From Chloroflexota bacterium (GTDB lineage: Bacteria; Chloroflexota; Chloroflexia; Chloroheliales; Chloroheliaceae): 64,000 nt of DNA. The notes under the pieces are model-generated. The model was not told where the DNA came from, did not search any database, and worked only from the letters and a program-made list of their open reading frames with translations. Below are positions 18,393 through 26,297 of this stretch, one piece after another; positions within the stretch are counted from its first letter, which is position 1, and each line of letters starts with the position of its first letter. The DNA is taken from positions 121,965 through 185,964 of the forward strand of contig JAQBPB010000019.1 of NCBI GenBank assembly GCA_028287745.1. Direction: 5' to 3'. Both the position numbers and the translations under genes were made by a program.

Positions 18393-18488
18393 CGTATCGT
18401 TCCCTGCCGGGCTGGGAAGCACCTTATCCTCTTCGGACAGGTTGCTAGAGGTTCAATGGGCCAGTTCCCTCACCTCTTCTTGATAGTT
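18393..18488 (-). promoter_or_regulatory. SAM-I (S-box) riboswitch aptamer upstream of metH
   Basis: On the minus strand the leader contains the S-box core in order: ATCAAGAAGAGGTGAGGGA, CTGGCCC, GAACCTCTAGCAACC, a P3 hairpin (TGTCC ... GGATA), AAGGTGCTTCCC, a P4 hairpin (TTCCC ... GGGAA) and CGATAC. These match the conserved strings of the SAM-I class. The P1 pairing I can draw (TATC with GATA) is short. Predicted effect: S-adenosylmethionine binding favours the terminator at 18334-18366 and switches metH off. Confidence 0.88.
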
Positions 18489-18533
18489 TAGCTATTTACT
18501 TTAAAGTAATCTTGGCAACTACTTGTATCGTAG

Positions 18534-18562
18534 ATTGTACCACGCAAATGATCCATGGTCAA
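18534..18562 (-). promoter_or_regulatory. Sigma-70 promoter of the metH leader
   Basis: Minus strand: TTGACC (18562-18557), 17 bp spacer, TACAAT (18539-18534), preceded by TGG as an extended -10. Start near 18527, about 40 nt before the aptamer. Confidence 0.78.
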
Positions 18563-18569
18563 TTTTTAT

Positions 18570-19120
18570 AAAATAAACCCTGACCTGTCCATCGTCCCCA
18601 CTCGAACCCTTTCATCCAGAGGAAGGCTGGACTAATCAGGACTGATTCAGGAGGAATAACCGGCGTGGGGGATCCTGGGCACCCGCCTGTGGGTACCGGT
18701 GGCCCAAATGCAAAGGTGAAAACCTGGCCTGGTAGTTGGCAGGAAAGGCTTGCCATTGAATCGTTCTCCGGGTATACACATTCGCTGCGCCAGTGGCGAA
18801 TGTCACACGACCTGAATAGGGGTAATGACAGGTGGGATTCGGGTAGAGGATAGACTTAACGGTAGCCCATTGAGCCGCGGATACCCACTGGGCGCCTTCG
18901 CTTTGGCTCAGGTTGACAGTGCAATATGGAAACCTTTTATAATTAAGCAAGGGTGTGGCAAAATTGCCTTACGCAGCATTGAATAAATACTATTTAACAG
19001 GCTGTCTCCCGATTGGGATGCCTTTCTAACTCAATTCCCCGTTGTTCAGAGTGCTTTTCGGGCAGCACTTACCCGGCTCGTACACTGAGAGAATATTAAT
19101 CTTTTACAATAATCCCCCTG
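18570..19120. other. Long intergenic stretch without a recognised gene
   Basis: About 550 bp between the metH promoter and the response-regulator promoter. The minus strand has an open frame of 104 codons (18636-18950) and the plus strand one of 62 codons (18665-18853), neither resembling a known protein nor having a ribosome site. An 8 bp inverted repeat ACATTCGC/GCGAATGT (18778-18785 with 18796-18803) is present. Base composition is closer to coding DNA than in other gaps, so a degraded gene or a structured RNA is possible, but I cannot name either. Confidence 0.3.
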
Positions 19121-19128
19121 AAAAGGTA

Positions 19129-19137
19129 TGATATAAT
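19129..19137 (+). promoter_or_regulatory. Extended -10 promoter of the response regulator gene
   Basis: TGATATAAT is an extended -10 (TGn-TATAAT) 64 bp upstream of the chosen ATG. No convincing -35 at standard spacing. Confidence 0.5.
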
Positions 19138-19200
19138 CATAAAATAAAGGAAAATTAAATTAATAATATGGCTTTGGTTACAAAAATAGAAGGACAAAAA

Positions 19201-19908
19201 ATGCCTGGACCGCTGATACTGGTAATTGATGACGAAACTAATATCTCCGACCTGGCTAAGATGTACTTAACCAAAGAGAGTTTTGAAGTTATCACCGCTG
19301 ACGATGGACACGAAGGCTTGCGCCTTTTCCGCACCCGCAAACCGACCTTGATTGTGCTTGACCTGATGCTGCCGGGGGTGGATGGCCTTGAAATCTGCCG
19401 CCAGGTCCGCCGAGAGAGCAGCGTTCCGATTATTATGCTGACCGCCCGGGGCGATGATATTGACCGGATTGTCGGCCTTGAAATTGGCGCGGACGACTAC
19501 CTGACCAAGCCCTTTAATCCGCGCGAACTGGTGGCGCGCGTCAAGGCGGTCCTGCGGCGGTACAATCCAAACTCACCCCTGGACGGCGATAAAAGCCTGG
19601 CCCACGATAGGGACCGGATTATTTTCGGCGACCTTACGATTGACCTTAAGCAGCGTACGGTTATCGCCGGGGAACGCCAGGTGGAATTGCGCGCCAAAGA
19701 ATTTGACCTCCTGGCGACTTTCGCCCAGAGTCCCAACGCGGTCTTTGACCGGGAGAAACTGCTTAACCAGGTCTGGGGTTACGACTATTACGGTGATACT
19801 CGTACGATTGATGTCCATGTCACCCACCTGCGCGAAAAGCTGGAAGGTAGTAAAGTTAAAATTCAGACGGTCTGGGGCGTCGGTTATAAGCTGGTCGAAG
19901 GAAGCTAG
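19201..19908 (+). CDS. OmpR/PhoB-family response regulator
   Basis: 235 aa. Seen: receiver domain with acidic pair DDE (10-12), phosphoacceptor Asp54 in VLDLMLPG, Thr in MLTARG and Lys103 in LTKPF; then a winged-helix DNA-binding domain (ELRAKEFDLLATFAQ ... YGDTRTIDVHVTHLREKLE ... IQTVWGVGYKLV). Role: phosphorylation-controlled transcription factor. I chose the ATG at 19201, which follows GAAGGAC, over an upstream ATG at 19168. No histidine kinase lies beside it; a kinase at 26306-27907 is 6 kb away and could be the partner (inference only). The next gene begins 2 bp after the stop. Confidence 0.93.
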   Translation: MPGPLILVIDDETNISDLAKMYLTKESFEVITADDGHEGLRLFRTRKPTLIVLDLMLPGVDGLEICRQVRRESSVPIIMLTARGDDIDRIVGLEIGADDYLTKPFNPRELVARVKAVLRRYNPNSPLDGDKSLAHDRDRIIFGDLTIDLKQRTVIAGERQVELRAKEFDLLATFAQSPNAVFDREKLLNQVWGYDYYGDTRTIDVHVTHLREKLEGSKVKIQTVWGVGYKLVEGS

Positions 19909-19910
19909 TT

Positions 19911-20654
19911 TTGACCCTGCTCGACCAAATTGAACACCGGCCCTATGCCCTGGCAAAAGGCCCCTGGATTATGCGTCAGGTCTGGAACGACCTGCTTTTT
20001 GCGCACTGGCCGGTGCCGCCGGAGGTTATCCGGCCGCTTATCCCACCCCAACTTGAACTGGATACTTTTGACGGTCAGGCCTGGCTTGGTGTCGTGCCTT
20101 TTCATATGAGCGGCATCCGGGTGCGCGGCCTGACACCTATTCCCTATACTTCTGCTTTTGCCGAATTAAATGTTCGAACTTATGTAGGCTTTAATGGACG
20201 GCCCGGTGTGGTCTTTTTCAGCCTGGATGCGGCCAGCCCACCGGCCGTTATGGCGGCCCGGCGCTGGTTCTACCTGCCTTATTTCAACGCCCGCATGCCC
20301 TTTAGGGTCCAGGGCGATACGGTCACCTATGCTTCGCAGCGGACTCACCGGGGCGCGCCACCAGCCGAATTTGCGGCGGCCTATGGGCCAACCGGGCCGG
20401 TCTATTTACCTCAACCGGGCACCCTGGACAACTGGCTGACCGCCCGCTACTGCCTGTATACGGTTGATTCGCGCCAGCGCGTCTTCCGGGGCGAGATTCA
20501 TCACCAGCCCTGGCCGCTCCAACCGGCCCAGGCCGAGATTACAACCAATACCATGACCCAGGCGGCCGGAATAAGCCTTCCTGAACGGCCACCTCTGCTG
20601 CATTTTTCCAAAAGGCTGGATGTCCTGATCTGGCCGCTCAAAGTGGTTGGCTAG
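19911..20654 (+). CDS. DUF2071 / YqjF-like protein
   Basis: 247 aa, TTG start two bases after the response-regulator stop, with GGAAGC just before it, so translation is probably coupled. Seen: the family pattern LLFAHWPVPPEVIRPLIPPQLELDTFDGQAWLGVVPFHM near residues 27-66 and the later AELNVRTYV and GRPGVVFFSLDA stretches. The biochemical function of DUF2071 proteins is not established; they are cytoplasmic with no membrane segment. The tight linkage to a response regulator suggests co-expression rather than a known joint function. Confidence 0.82.
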   Translation: MTLLDQIEHRPYALAKGPWIMRQVWNDLLFAHWPVPPEVIRPLIPPQLELDTFDGQAWLGVVPFHMSGIRVRGLTPIPYTSAFAELNVRTYVGFNGRPGVVFFSLDAASPPAVMAARRWFYLPYFNARMPFRVQGDTVTYASQRTHRGAPPAEFAAAYGPTGPVYLPQPGTLDNWLTARYCLYTVDSRQRVFRGEIHHQPWPLQPAQAEITTNTMTQAAGISLPERPPLLHFSKRLDVLIWPLKVVG

Positions 20655-20684
20655 ATTTATATTCTCTTGAGAGTTATCAGATAA

Positions 20685-21923
20685 TTATTGGCCGGTAAGC
20701 ACTTCGTCGAGTTGCGGAGTAATTTTACGCCAGTCGAAATTTACTTCTACGAAGCGGCGGCCATGCTGCGCCAGGGCCGCGCGGCGAGCCGGGTCGTCCA
20801 GCAGGGCCACAACGGCCCCGGCAAAATCCTGGGCGGTATCGGCAACTACCGCTTCTTTTCCGGCGGCCAGGTCTATGCCATCTGCGCCCATTTGAGTAGT
20901 AACAATCGCTTTTCCCAGGGCCATTGCTTCCAGCACTTTAAACCGCACCCCGCCGCCCATCCGCATAGGTACAATATATAAGGTGCTTTGCCGGACGTAG
21001 GGCCGGGCATCCGGCACGGTCCCGGTAACTTCAATGCCGGGGCGGTTCCCCAGCGCGGTTACAGCCGGGGCCGGGCGCCTTCCCACGATAAAAAAGCGGG
21101 CGGCCGGTTTTTGGGCCAGCACAAGCGGCCAGACTTCACCGGCAAACCAGCTAACCGCGTCTACATTTGGCCGGAAATCCATCGTGCCGGTAAAGACCAG
21201 CCTGTCCGGTTGTTCTTGTTCGTTACTATCCGGGCTAAATTCGTCCAGGTCTATCCCGTTATGGATGACCGCCACCGGCCGGTGAGTCGCGCCGAGGGCG
21301 GTCAGGGCTACCCGGTCAGGCTCGGAAACCGCAATCGAACGGTCGAACTGGCCCAGGGCTTCCCGCTCGTAACGGGTCAGGCGGCGGGCCTGCAGCCAGC
21401 TATACAGGGCTGCCGGGCGGCGTTTCCAGCCGCTTTGCCAGTCCTGTTCGAAAATGCGCCGTTGCAGCAAAAATTCGGCGTTATGCTCGTCCAGGACCAG
21501 CCGGGCATTTAAACTTTTTGCCTGGGCCAGCACAAACGGGGCCATTTCCAACCCTTCGCACTGGATTACATCGAAAGCCTGGCTTTTTAAAATTTTTGCC
21601 AGCGCGGCATCATATAACGGGGAGGCCAGCCGTTTAGCCAGGTCCGGCAGCGGGCTGAACAGGCTGTCGCGCAGCCGGGAGAGTTTGGACCGGCGGGCGG
21701 GATGGGGTATAAGCTCTACATGGTGACAGTATTTGGAAAGTTCGGCCAGGGCCGGGCTGTTCGCGGCGTCTTCTCCGGGCCGGGCAAAACTGAGTAAAGT
21801 TAATTCGTAACGGGGATCCTGGCCCAGGTAGCGCACGAAACTAAAATTACGGATAGGCGCGCCCTGGTCGGGCGGGTAGGGCGTCTGGGGAGTCAGCAGC
21901 AGAATTTTTATCGGACCGGGCAT
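20685..21923 (-). CDS. Glycosyltransferase family 4-like protein
   Basis: 412 aa, GT-B fold. Seen: N-terminal KILLLTPQTPYPPDQGAPIRN, typical of the polysaccharide-associated GT4 group, the interdomain segment LVFTGTMDFRPNVDAV (about residues 243-258), and the C-terminal donor-binding segment FKVLEAMALGKAIVTTQMGADG. Known chemistry: transfer of a sugar from an activated donor with retention of configuration; acceptor unknown. It begins 6 bp after dgkA ends, so it is likely the third gene of a ybeY-dgkA-glycosyltransferase operon; the link with undecaprenol or lipid recycling is suggestive only. Confidence 0.85.
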   Translation of the reverse strand: MPGPIKILLLTPQTPYPPDQGAPIRNFSFVRYLGQDPRYELTLLSFARPGEDAANSPALAELSKYCHHVELIPHPARRSKLSRLRDSLFSPLPDLAKRLASPLYDAALAKILKSQAFDVIQCEGLEMAPFVLAQAKSLNARLVLDEHNAEFLLQRRIFEQDWQSGWKRRPAALYSWLQARRLTRYEREALGQFDRSIAVSEPDRVALTALGATHRPVAVIHNGIDLDEFSPDSNEQEQPDRLVFTGTMDFRPNVDAVSWFAGEVWPLVLAQKPAARFFIVGRRPAPAVTALGNRPGIEVTGTVPDARPYVRQSTLYIVPMRMGGGVRFKVLEAMALGKAIVTTQMGADGIDLAAGKEAVVADTAQDFAGAVVALLDDPARRAALAQHGRRFVEVNFDWRKITPQLDEVLTGQ

Positions 21924-21929
21924 TTTTCT

Positions 21930-22382
21930 CTAAGAGTGAAATATTAATTCGAACAGGCGCGGCCCAAACAGCAACAGGCCCACCCCGACCGCAAAAATCG
22001 CCGCAACCAGGACCGCTCCGGCCGCTACATCTTTGGCGATTTTCGCCAGTGGATGAAACCGGTCCGTATACAAATCCACCAGCGACTCGACAACTGTGTT
22101 AAGCATTTCCAGGATAAAGACCAGCGCCATCATAACCAGCAAGATGGCCCATTCGAGCAAGGACAGGCCCAACCACAGGCCCAGGATGGTCGCTACCAGG
22201 CCAATTCCCAGGTGGACCCGCATGTTGCGCTGGGTCCGTATGGAATAGTAAATCCCCTCAAAGGCATAGCCAAAACTGCGCAGGAAAGGATGCAGCCGCC
22301 CGGTGGCCTGTTTGGCCGCCTCCCGCTGGCGCATTTCTTGTAACTGGGGCTCTTTCAGGGGGCCGTGGTTATATTTGTCCAA
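21930..22382 (-). CDS. dgkA: Undecaprenol/diacylglycerol kinase, DgkA type
   Basis: 150 aa integral membrane kinase. Seen: amphipathic start RSFGYAFEGIYYSIRTQRNMRVHL, three membrane helices, the catalytic motif EMLNTVVESLVD (second helix end) and KIAKDVAAGAVLVAAIFA. This is the Gram-positive-type arrangement, which usually phosphorylates undecaprenol to return it to cell-envelope synthesis. N-terminal about 30 residues are polar and specific to this protein. Start is TTG at 22382 with a weak AAGAAA site. The neighbour ybeY is a common partner of dgkA in many genomes. Confidence 0.92.
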   Translation of the reverse strand: MDKYNHGPLKEPQLQEMRQREAAKQATGRLHPFLRSFGYAFEGIYYSIRTQRNMRVHLGIGLVATILGLWLGLSLLEWAILLVMMALVFILEMLNTVVESLVDLYTDRFHPLAKIAKDVAAGAVLVAAIFAVGVGLLLFGPRLFELIFHS

Positions 22383-22423
22383 GTGATTTCTTAAAAGCTA
22401 AATTTGCCAGAGAATTTCAGCGG

Positions 22424-23062
22424 CTACCTGTCCAGCAAAGCGGCGGCGGCTTCTTCTTTGGCCCGCATCAACTCGCGGTCGTTCGGGTCTTCGTGGTCGT
22501 AACCTAACAGGTGGAAAATCCCGTGAATGACCAGTTCCTGGGTTTCACGCAGGGGCGTATTGTTAAACTCCCCGGCCTGGCGTTCGGACTGGGGATACGA
22601 AATAATAATATCGCCCAGGTAGCGCTGCCCGTTGGCCTGTTGCTCCTGTAAGCCCGGGGCGGTTACAAACTGCGGTGCAGTGGCTCCCGGCCCATCATCG
22701 GCTTCGTCTTCGTACTCTTCATCCCAATCGGTGTCGATGTCGTCATCGTCCGGCAGCGGTTCGGCATTATCTTCCAGGGTATACACAACCCCCGTTCGGC
22801 CTTCCCAGTCGGGGGCTTCTTCGTTGGCGAACGAAAGCACGTCGGTGGTGCGGTCCACTCCCCGGTATTCCCGGTTCAAGCGTTGGACTTCTTCATCACC
22901 GGCAATTTCGATGCTCACTCCGATTACCTGGCCGCCCAGTCCTTCCGCCAGAAGGGCCGCGCTGGCGGCAGCAACCAGGGCTTCCTGGTTAACTGCTGCC
23001 TGGTAAGCTTCGGCAATGTCGACCATTATTTCAAAATTATCGGCCTGGTTTTCAGCGCTCAA
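22424..23062 (-). CDS. ybeY: Endoribonuclease YbeY with an acidic insertion
   Basis: 212 aa; the family is usually near 150-170. Known role: zinc-dependent endoribonuclease in 16S rRNA 3'-end maturation and ribosome quality control. Seen: RTTDVLSFAN (71-80), LGDIIIS (149-155) and the metal motif H180-GIF-H184-LLGYD-H190. Between the DVLSF and GDIIIS elements, where relatives have only a few to about 20 residues, there are some 65 residues (about 83-146) including a run of Asp/Glu (PDDDDIDTDWDEEYEDEADD). The core fold is intact, so the insertion is probably a surface loop. TTG start at 23062 follows AAGGGGAG; an internal Met at residue 13 is an alternative. It is first in the ybeY-dgkA-glycosyltransferase run. 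Confidence 0.93.
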   Translation of the reverse strand: MSAENQADNFEIMVDIAEAYQAAVNQEALVAAASAALLAEGLGGQVIGVSIEIAGDEEVQRLNREYRGVDRTTDVLSFANEEAPDWEGRTGVVYTLEDNAEPLPDDDDIDTDWDEEYEDEADDGPGATAPQFVTAPGLQEQQANGQRYLGDIIISYPQSERQAGEFNNTPLRETQELVIHGIFHLLGYDHEDPNDRELMRAKEEAAAALLDR

Positions 23063-23598
23063 TGCTCTTATTTCTCCCCTTAAATTCGTTGAACGTTAAC
23101 CGTTCAAGCTAGAATGGGTTACTTAATTCTGAAGTAAACCACCCTGACGATTTTCCCAAAAGTAGCTGGCATTTTAGCCCACGCTACCTTCCACATGCAA
23201 CATTAAACTTGTAAAACATTATAGCATACCGTCCAGGGGCTTTGAAGCCCGGCGTAAATATGCGGTTCTGCTGCACACTTACATTCTGAGAATAATCATC
23301 TACACTCTTGTGTGACCTATAAGTACTACTTTAGTTAATGCGACTTTCGGAATGGTCGCGATCTATTCGAATATTTTTGGGGCCATTGATAAATCGGCCA
23401 GCCAGGTAATTGTCTTGATTGGCCTGATTAAATAAACTAAATAAAAAAGAAGCGCCTTTTATTTGTAGCACTTCCTTTTTATTTAGTTTATTTACCCAGT
23501 AAAATTTTATTAAGGTCGGGCAGATCATTATGAAAGAGCTTTAGCCCTGGTTGGGACGCCCGGAACCTGACTGAAAGGAAGCCGGTTTAACCGGCATG
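23063..23598. other. Intergenic region with no recognised gene
   Basis: 536 bp, AT-rich. Near 23088-23106 there is an interrupted palindrome TTGAACG-TTAAC-CGTTCAA just upstream of ybeY that could be an operator. The long inverted repeat at 23429-23494 is listed separately. A 65-codon open frame on the minus strand (23331-23528) runs straight through that hairpin, has no ribosome site and is probably not a gene. Confidence 0.4.
23429..23494. repeat. 24 bp AT-rich inverted repeat (hairpin)
   Basis: Arms at 23429-23452 and 23471-23494 pair over 24 positions with one mismatch; loop of 18. The arms read TAAATAAACTAAATAAAA(A/G)... and contain few G/C pairs. It lies 104 bp past the stop of the Gfo/Idh gene (minus strand), so it could act as a bidirectional terminator, but the low GC of the stem is unusual for one. 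A small mobile-element relic is another option; no flanking target duplication was noticed. Confidence 0.6.
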
Positions 23599-24567
23599 TT
23601 AGACCTGGATCTTCAGGATTTCATCCATGACGCGGTTGGTGCGGGCGGCCGATTGCCCGGTGCTGGGGCTGCGGCCCTGACCGTTCAACTCGTCAACAAT
23701 CAACTGGATTAAAGATTGCTGGACGTGGGCCGGGTAATCCAGCCTGATTTCCTGCCTTTCGCCCGCTGTAGTTAGCGTTACCGGCTCTGCTTCGAACAAC
23801 GCAAAGCTCAACTTACCTTTGCTTCCTACGATTTCAATCCGGTCCTCGCGCTTAAAGCTGGTAAAGCACCAGGTACCTGATACCTGTACCCCGCTTTCGT
23901 GGACAAAGGCGGCTGAGACAATATCTTCCACCTGGTAATAGCCGCCCTGGTTAGCCGCGAAACCTTTTACCTGGATCACCGGGCCAAAATAGTAGTCCAT
24001 TAAATCCAGGGCGTGGCTGCCGACATCCACGAATAGACCGCCGCCGGAGATTTCCGGCTGCACTCGCCAGGGCAAAGCCTGCGGGTTGTTCGGCGGCATC
24101 TGGTACAGGGCCAGGGTAGCCAGCCGTACTTCTCCGATAACTCCCGAGTCTATCAATTCTTTTATTTTCACAAAGCGCGGCATGGCCCGGCGGTAGTAAG
24201 CTACAAATAAAGGCACCCCGGCCGCCTGGCAGCTTTCGAGCATGCTGAGGCATTCGCTATAGTTGCGGGCCATCGGCTTCTCGACGTAGACCGGTTTCCC
24301 GGCCCGGGCGGCCATTTGGGTGTATTCAAGATGGCTGCCCGGCGGAGTGGCAATATATACCGCGTCCACCTGGGGATCGGCAATTAAACTTTGGGCATCG
24401 GAATACCAGTTTGGCACGTTATGGCGGCGGGCAAAGTCTTCGGCCAGGCGGGCATCCCGCCGCATCACCGCGACCAGTTCGGAATTGGCCGCTTTTTGAA
24501 AGCCGGGTCCGCTTTTAACTTCGCAGACGTTCCCGCAGCCGATAATACCCCACTTTATAGTTGCCAT
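23599..24567 (-). CDS. Gfo/Idh/MocA-family oxidoreductase
   Basis: 322 aa. Seen: Rossmann motif GIIGCGNVCEVKSGPGF at the N-terminus, the family EKPMARN segment with the conserved Lys (about residues 95-101), and a C-terminal beta-sheet domain containing GGGLFVDVGSHALDLMDYYFG, where the His in the VGSHALD element is the usual catalytic base. Known chemistry: NAD(P)-dependent oxidation or reduction of a sugar, inositol or bile-pigment-like substrate; substrate not predictable. GAAGGAAT precedes the ATG at 24567. It stands alone, unlike its two relatives in the 47-50 kb cluster. Confidence 0.9.
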   Translation of the reverse strand: MATIKWGIIGCGNVCEVKSGPGFQKAANSELVAVMRRDARLAEDFARRHNVPNWYSDAQSLIADPQVDAVYIATPPGSHLEYTQMAARAGKPVYVEKPMARNYSECLSMLESCQAAGVPLFVAYYRRAMPRFVKIKELIDSGVIGEVRLATLALYQMPPNNPQALPWRVQPEISGGGLFVDVGSHALDLMDYYFGPVIQVKGFAANQGGYYQVEDIVSAAFVHESGVQVSGTWCFTSFKREDRIEIVGSKGKLSFALFEAEPVTLTTAGERQEIRLDYPAHVQQSLIQLIVDELNGQGRSPSTGQSAARTNRVMDEILKIQV

Positions 24568-24692
24568 GAAATATTCCTTCTGGATTAATTGACAGGTACA
24601 GAAAATAAGGTCAGGTTGTTACGGACCTTCAAGGGAAATTCCGGCCTTGCCGCCGGGCAGTCTGTTGCCTGGTTTTACGAGCGTTGAAATGC

Positions 24693-25907
24693 TTAGACCC
24701 GTTTGACGGTGCCGAATTCTACCTCATAGAGCGTGGCTAACTCTCGTAAAGTAGCCTGGTCGCCAAAGAAGGCCAGGTCGGTGGTGGTTATCAGGACCTG
24801 TTCGGCCCGGGCCTGGACGGTATCCAGGACGTATTGCCGCCGGTGCGCATCCAGTTCCGAAAGAATATCGTCCAGCAGTAAAATCGGGCGGTCGCCGGTC
24901 TGGGCGTGCATCCAGCCCACTTCGGCCAGCTTGAGGGCCAGGACGGCGGTGCGCTGCTGGCCGCGCGACCCGTAGGTGGAAATGTTGGCATCTTCCACCA
25001 TAAAGGCGAAGTCGTCCCGGTGCGGCCCGGCCAGCGATACGCCACGCTGGAGTTCCTGGGAGCGCACTTCGTTCAGGCGGGCCTCGAAGCGGGCGGCAAT
25101 TTCTGTTTCGTCAGTGGCCCCTTGCAGGTCAAAGCTGGGCTGGTAGACCAGTTCAAAGCCGGTATTGGGTTCGGGGATTAGGGCTGAAACCAGGCCGGTA
25201 AGCTGTCCATGCAGGGACGCGGCCAGGTTGTTCAGGTTTTGCAGGGCTTCTTGCCGCCGTTTAATCAGGTAGGCCCCGTTCTTAACCAGTTCCACGTTCC
25301 AGATGCTCATTTCATCGCGGCCTGTCACACGGCCCCGGCCCTGGCGTTCCCGCACGTTGCGCAAAAAGCCGTTGCGCTGGGCCACGACTTTGGCATAATC
25401 CTGCCAGTGGCGCAGGTAGCGGTGGTCCACCTGGGAAAGAGTTGAGTCCAGGTAGCGGCGGCGCAGCGAGGGTGACCCGATGATCAGGTCCAGGTCTTCG
25501 GGCGAAAAAAGGACTACATTTATTTTGCCGATAAGGTCTATGGAACGGCGAGGGGTCCCGTTGACCTTGATGCGTTTGCGGGCGGTCCCGGCCTGGCCCA
25601 CCTCCGGCCCGGTCTGGTCGCGCAAGACCAGGATTTCTGCCTCAATCTCACCGTCCTGGCGTTCAACTGTCCCGGCCAGGCGGGCAAAGGCAGGTGCCCC
25701 AAATTCCGCCTCCGCTTCAAAACTGACCAGTTCCTGGTCCGAACCGGCGCGGGGAGACTTGGTGGTTGCCAGCAGGTAAAGCGCTTCCAGCAGGGTAGTT
25801 TTACCGCTGGCGTTCTCGCCCTGGAAAATGGTCAACCCGGGCGACAGGCTTAAATCCAGCCGCCGGTAGTTTCGGAAATCTTTTAAAGTAAGCCTTTGGC
25901 AATACAT
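24693..25907 (-). CDS. recF: DNA replication/repair protein RecF
   Basis: 404 aa SMC-like ATPase that loads RecA at gapped DNA with RecO and RecR. Seen: start MYCQRLTLKDFRNYRRLDL, Walker A GENASGKTTLLEA, the Q-loop region, signature ISTYGSRGQQRTAVLALKLAE and Walker B ILLLDDILSELD. I chose the ATG at 25907 rather than the longer frame (to 25973), because the RecF family begins exactly there. No Shine-Dalgarno is present; an extended -10 box ends only 9 nt before this ATG, so the transcript is predicted to be leaderless or almost so. In many bacteria recF neighbours dnaA-dnaN-gyrB; here it does not, so this is not the oriC region. Confidence 0.96.
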   Translation of the reverse strand: MYCQRLTLKDFRNYRRLDLSLSPGLTIFQGENASGKTTLLEALYLLATTKSPRAGSDQELVSFEAEAEFGAPAFARLAGTVERQDGEIEAEILVLRDQTGPEVGQAGTARKRIKVNGTPRRSIDLIGKINVVLFSPEDLDLIIGSPSLRRRYLDSTLSQVDHRYLRHWQDYAKVVAQRNGFLRNVRERQGRGRVTGRDEMSIWNVELVKNGAYLIKRRQEALQNLNNLAASLHGQLTGLVSALIPEPNTGFELVYQPSFDLQGATDETEIAARFEARLNEVRSQELQRGVSLAGPHRDDFAFMVEDANISTYGSRGQQRTAVLALKLAEVGWMHAQTGDRPILLLDDILSELDAHRRQYVLDTVQARAEQVLITTTDLAFFGDQATLRELATLYEVEFGTVKRV

Positions 25908-25916
25908 AAGACCAAA

Positions 25917-25925
25917 ATTATACCA
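25917..25925 (-). promoter_or_regulatory. Extended -10 promoter of recF, predicted leaderless
   Basis: Minus strand TGGTATAAT; the consensus TATAAT ends 9 nt before the recF ATG. The nearest -35-like string TTGTCA is 20 bp upstream, too far for a normal spacer, so the TGn extension probably compensates. Confidence 0.65.
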
Positions 25926-25941
25926 TAAGCGCCGGATTTCC

Positions 25942-25969
25942 TTGACAAGAACACCGCGCAACTTATAAT
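25942..25969 (+). promoter_or_regulatory. Near-consensus sigma-70 promoter of the zinc-ribbon gene
   Basis: TTGACA (25942-25947), 16 bp spacer, TATAAT (25964-25969). Start near 25976, leader of about 55 nt. The -35 end overlaps the upstream part of the recF promoter on the other strand, so the two promoters are divergent and share about 50 bp. Confidence 0.85.
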
Positions 25970-26030
25970 ACACATCAGATAAATAGATACTATTTTTGGC
26001 TAAAAATTCTTAAACCTGACCGAGGCTAGA

Positions 26031-26267
26031 TTGGATTCAACAATGTCTACCGCAACCGGTTCCTCTGAAAATAATACTGCTGATACGACCGCTTACGGCC
26101 CTAAAGAAAGCTTAATCGATTGTCAAAATTGCGGGGAGAAGGTAATTCTTTTCTCGCGGACCATCCAGACTTACTGTTATCACTGCGGATTGGCCGTTAC
26201 ATGGCTTGACGACCTGGGCCTGTATTACGAACCGGTCCACCCGGCTGCTGCCCCGGTATCTGCCTGA
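26031..26267 (+). CDS. Small zinc-ribbon protein, function unknown
   Basis: 78 aa. Seen: C-Q-N-C (residues 26-29) and C-Y-H-C (about 46-49), each followed by a hydrophobic/Gly turn (CGEKVILFS, CGLAVTWLD), giving a four-Cys zinc ribbon; the N-terminal 20 residues are Ser/Thr-rich and disordered-looking, the C-terminus is Pro/Ala-rich. No helix-turn-helix or catalytic domain. TTG at 26031 has GAGG five bases upstream and is preferred to the ATG at 26043. A very strong promoter drives it. Related small ribbons serve as nucleic-acid or protein-binding modules, but no function can be assigned. It is divergent from recF. Confidence 0.65.
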   Translation: MDSTMSTATGSSENNTADTTAYGPKESLIDCQNCGEKVILFSRTIQTYCYHCGLAVTWLDDLGLYYEPVHPAAAPVSA

Positions 26268-26297
26268 AACAACCCCTTCTCAATTTCCCCAGTTTTT

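Noticed and set aside
18636..18950. 104-codon open frame on the minus strand
   Set aside because: No ribosome site and no known family; listed only as part of an unexplained stretch.
23331..23528. 65-codon open frame on the minus strand
   Set aside because: Runs through the AT-rich hairpin at 23429-23494, no ribosome site, no family resemblance.
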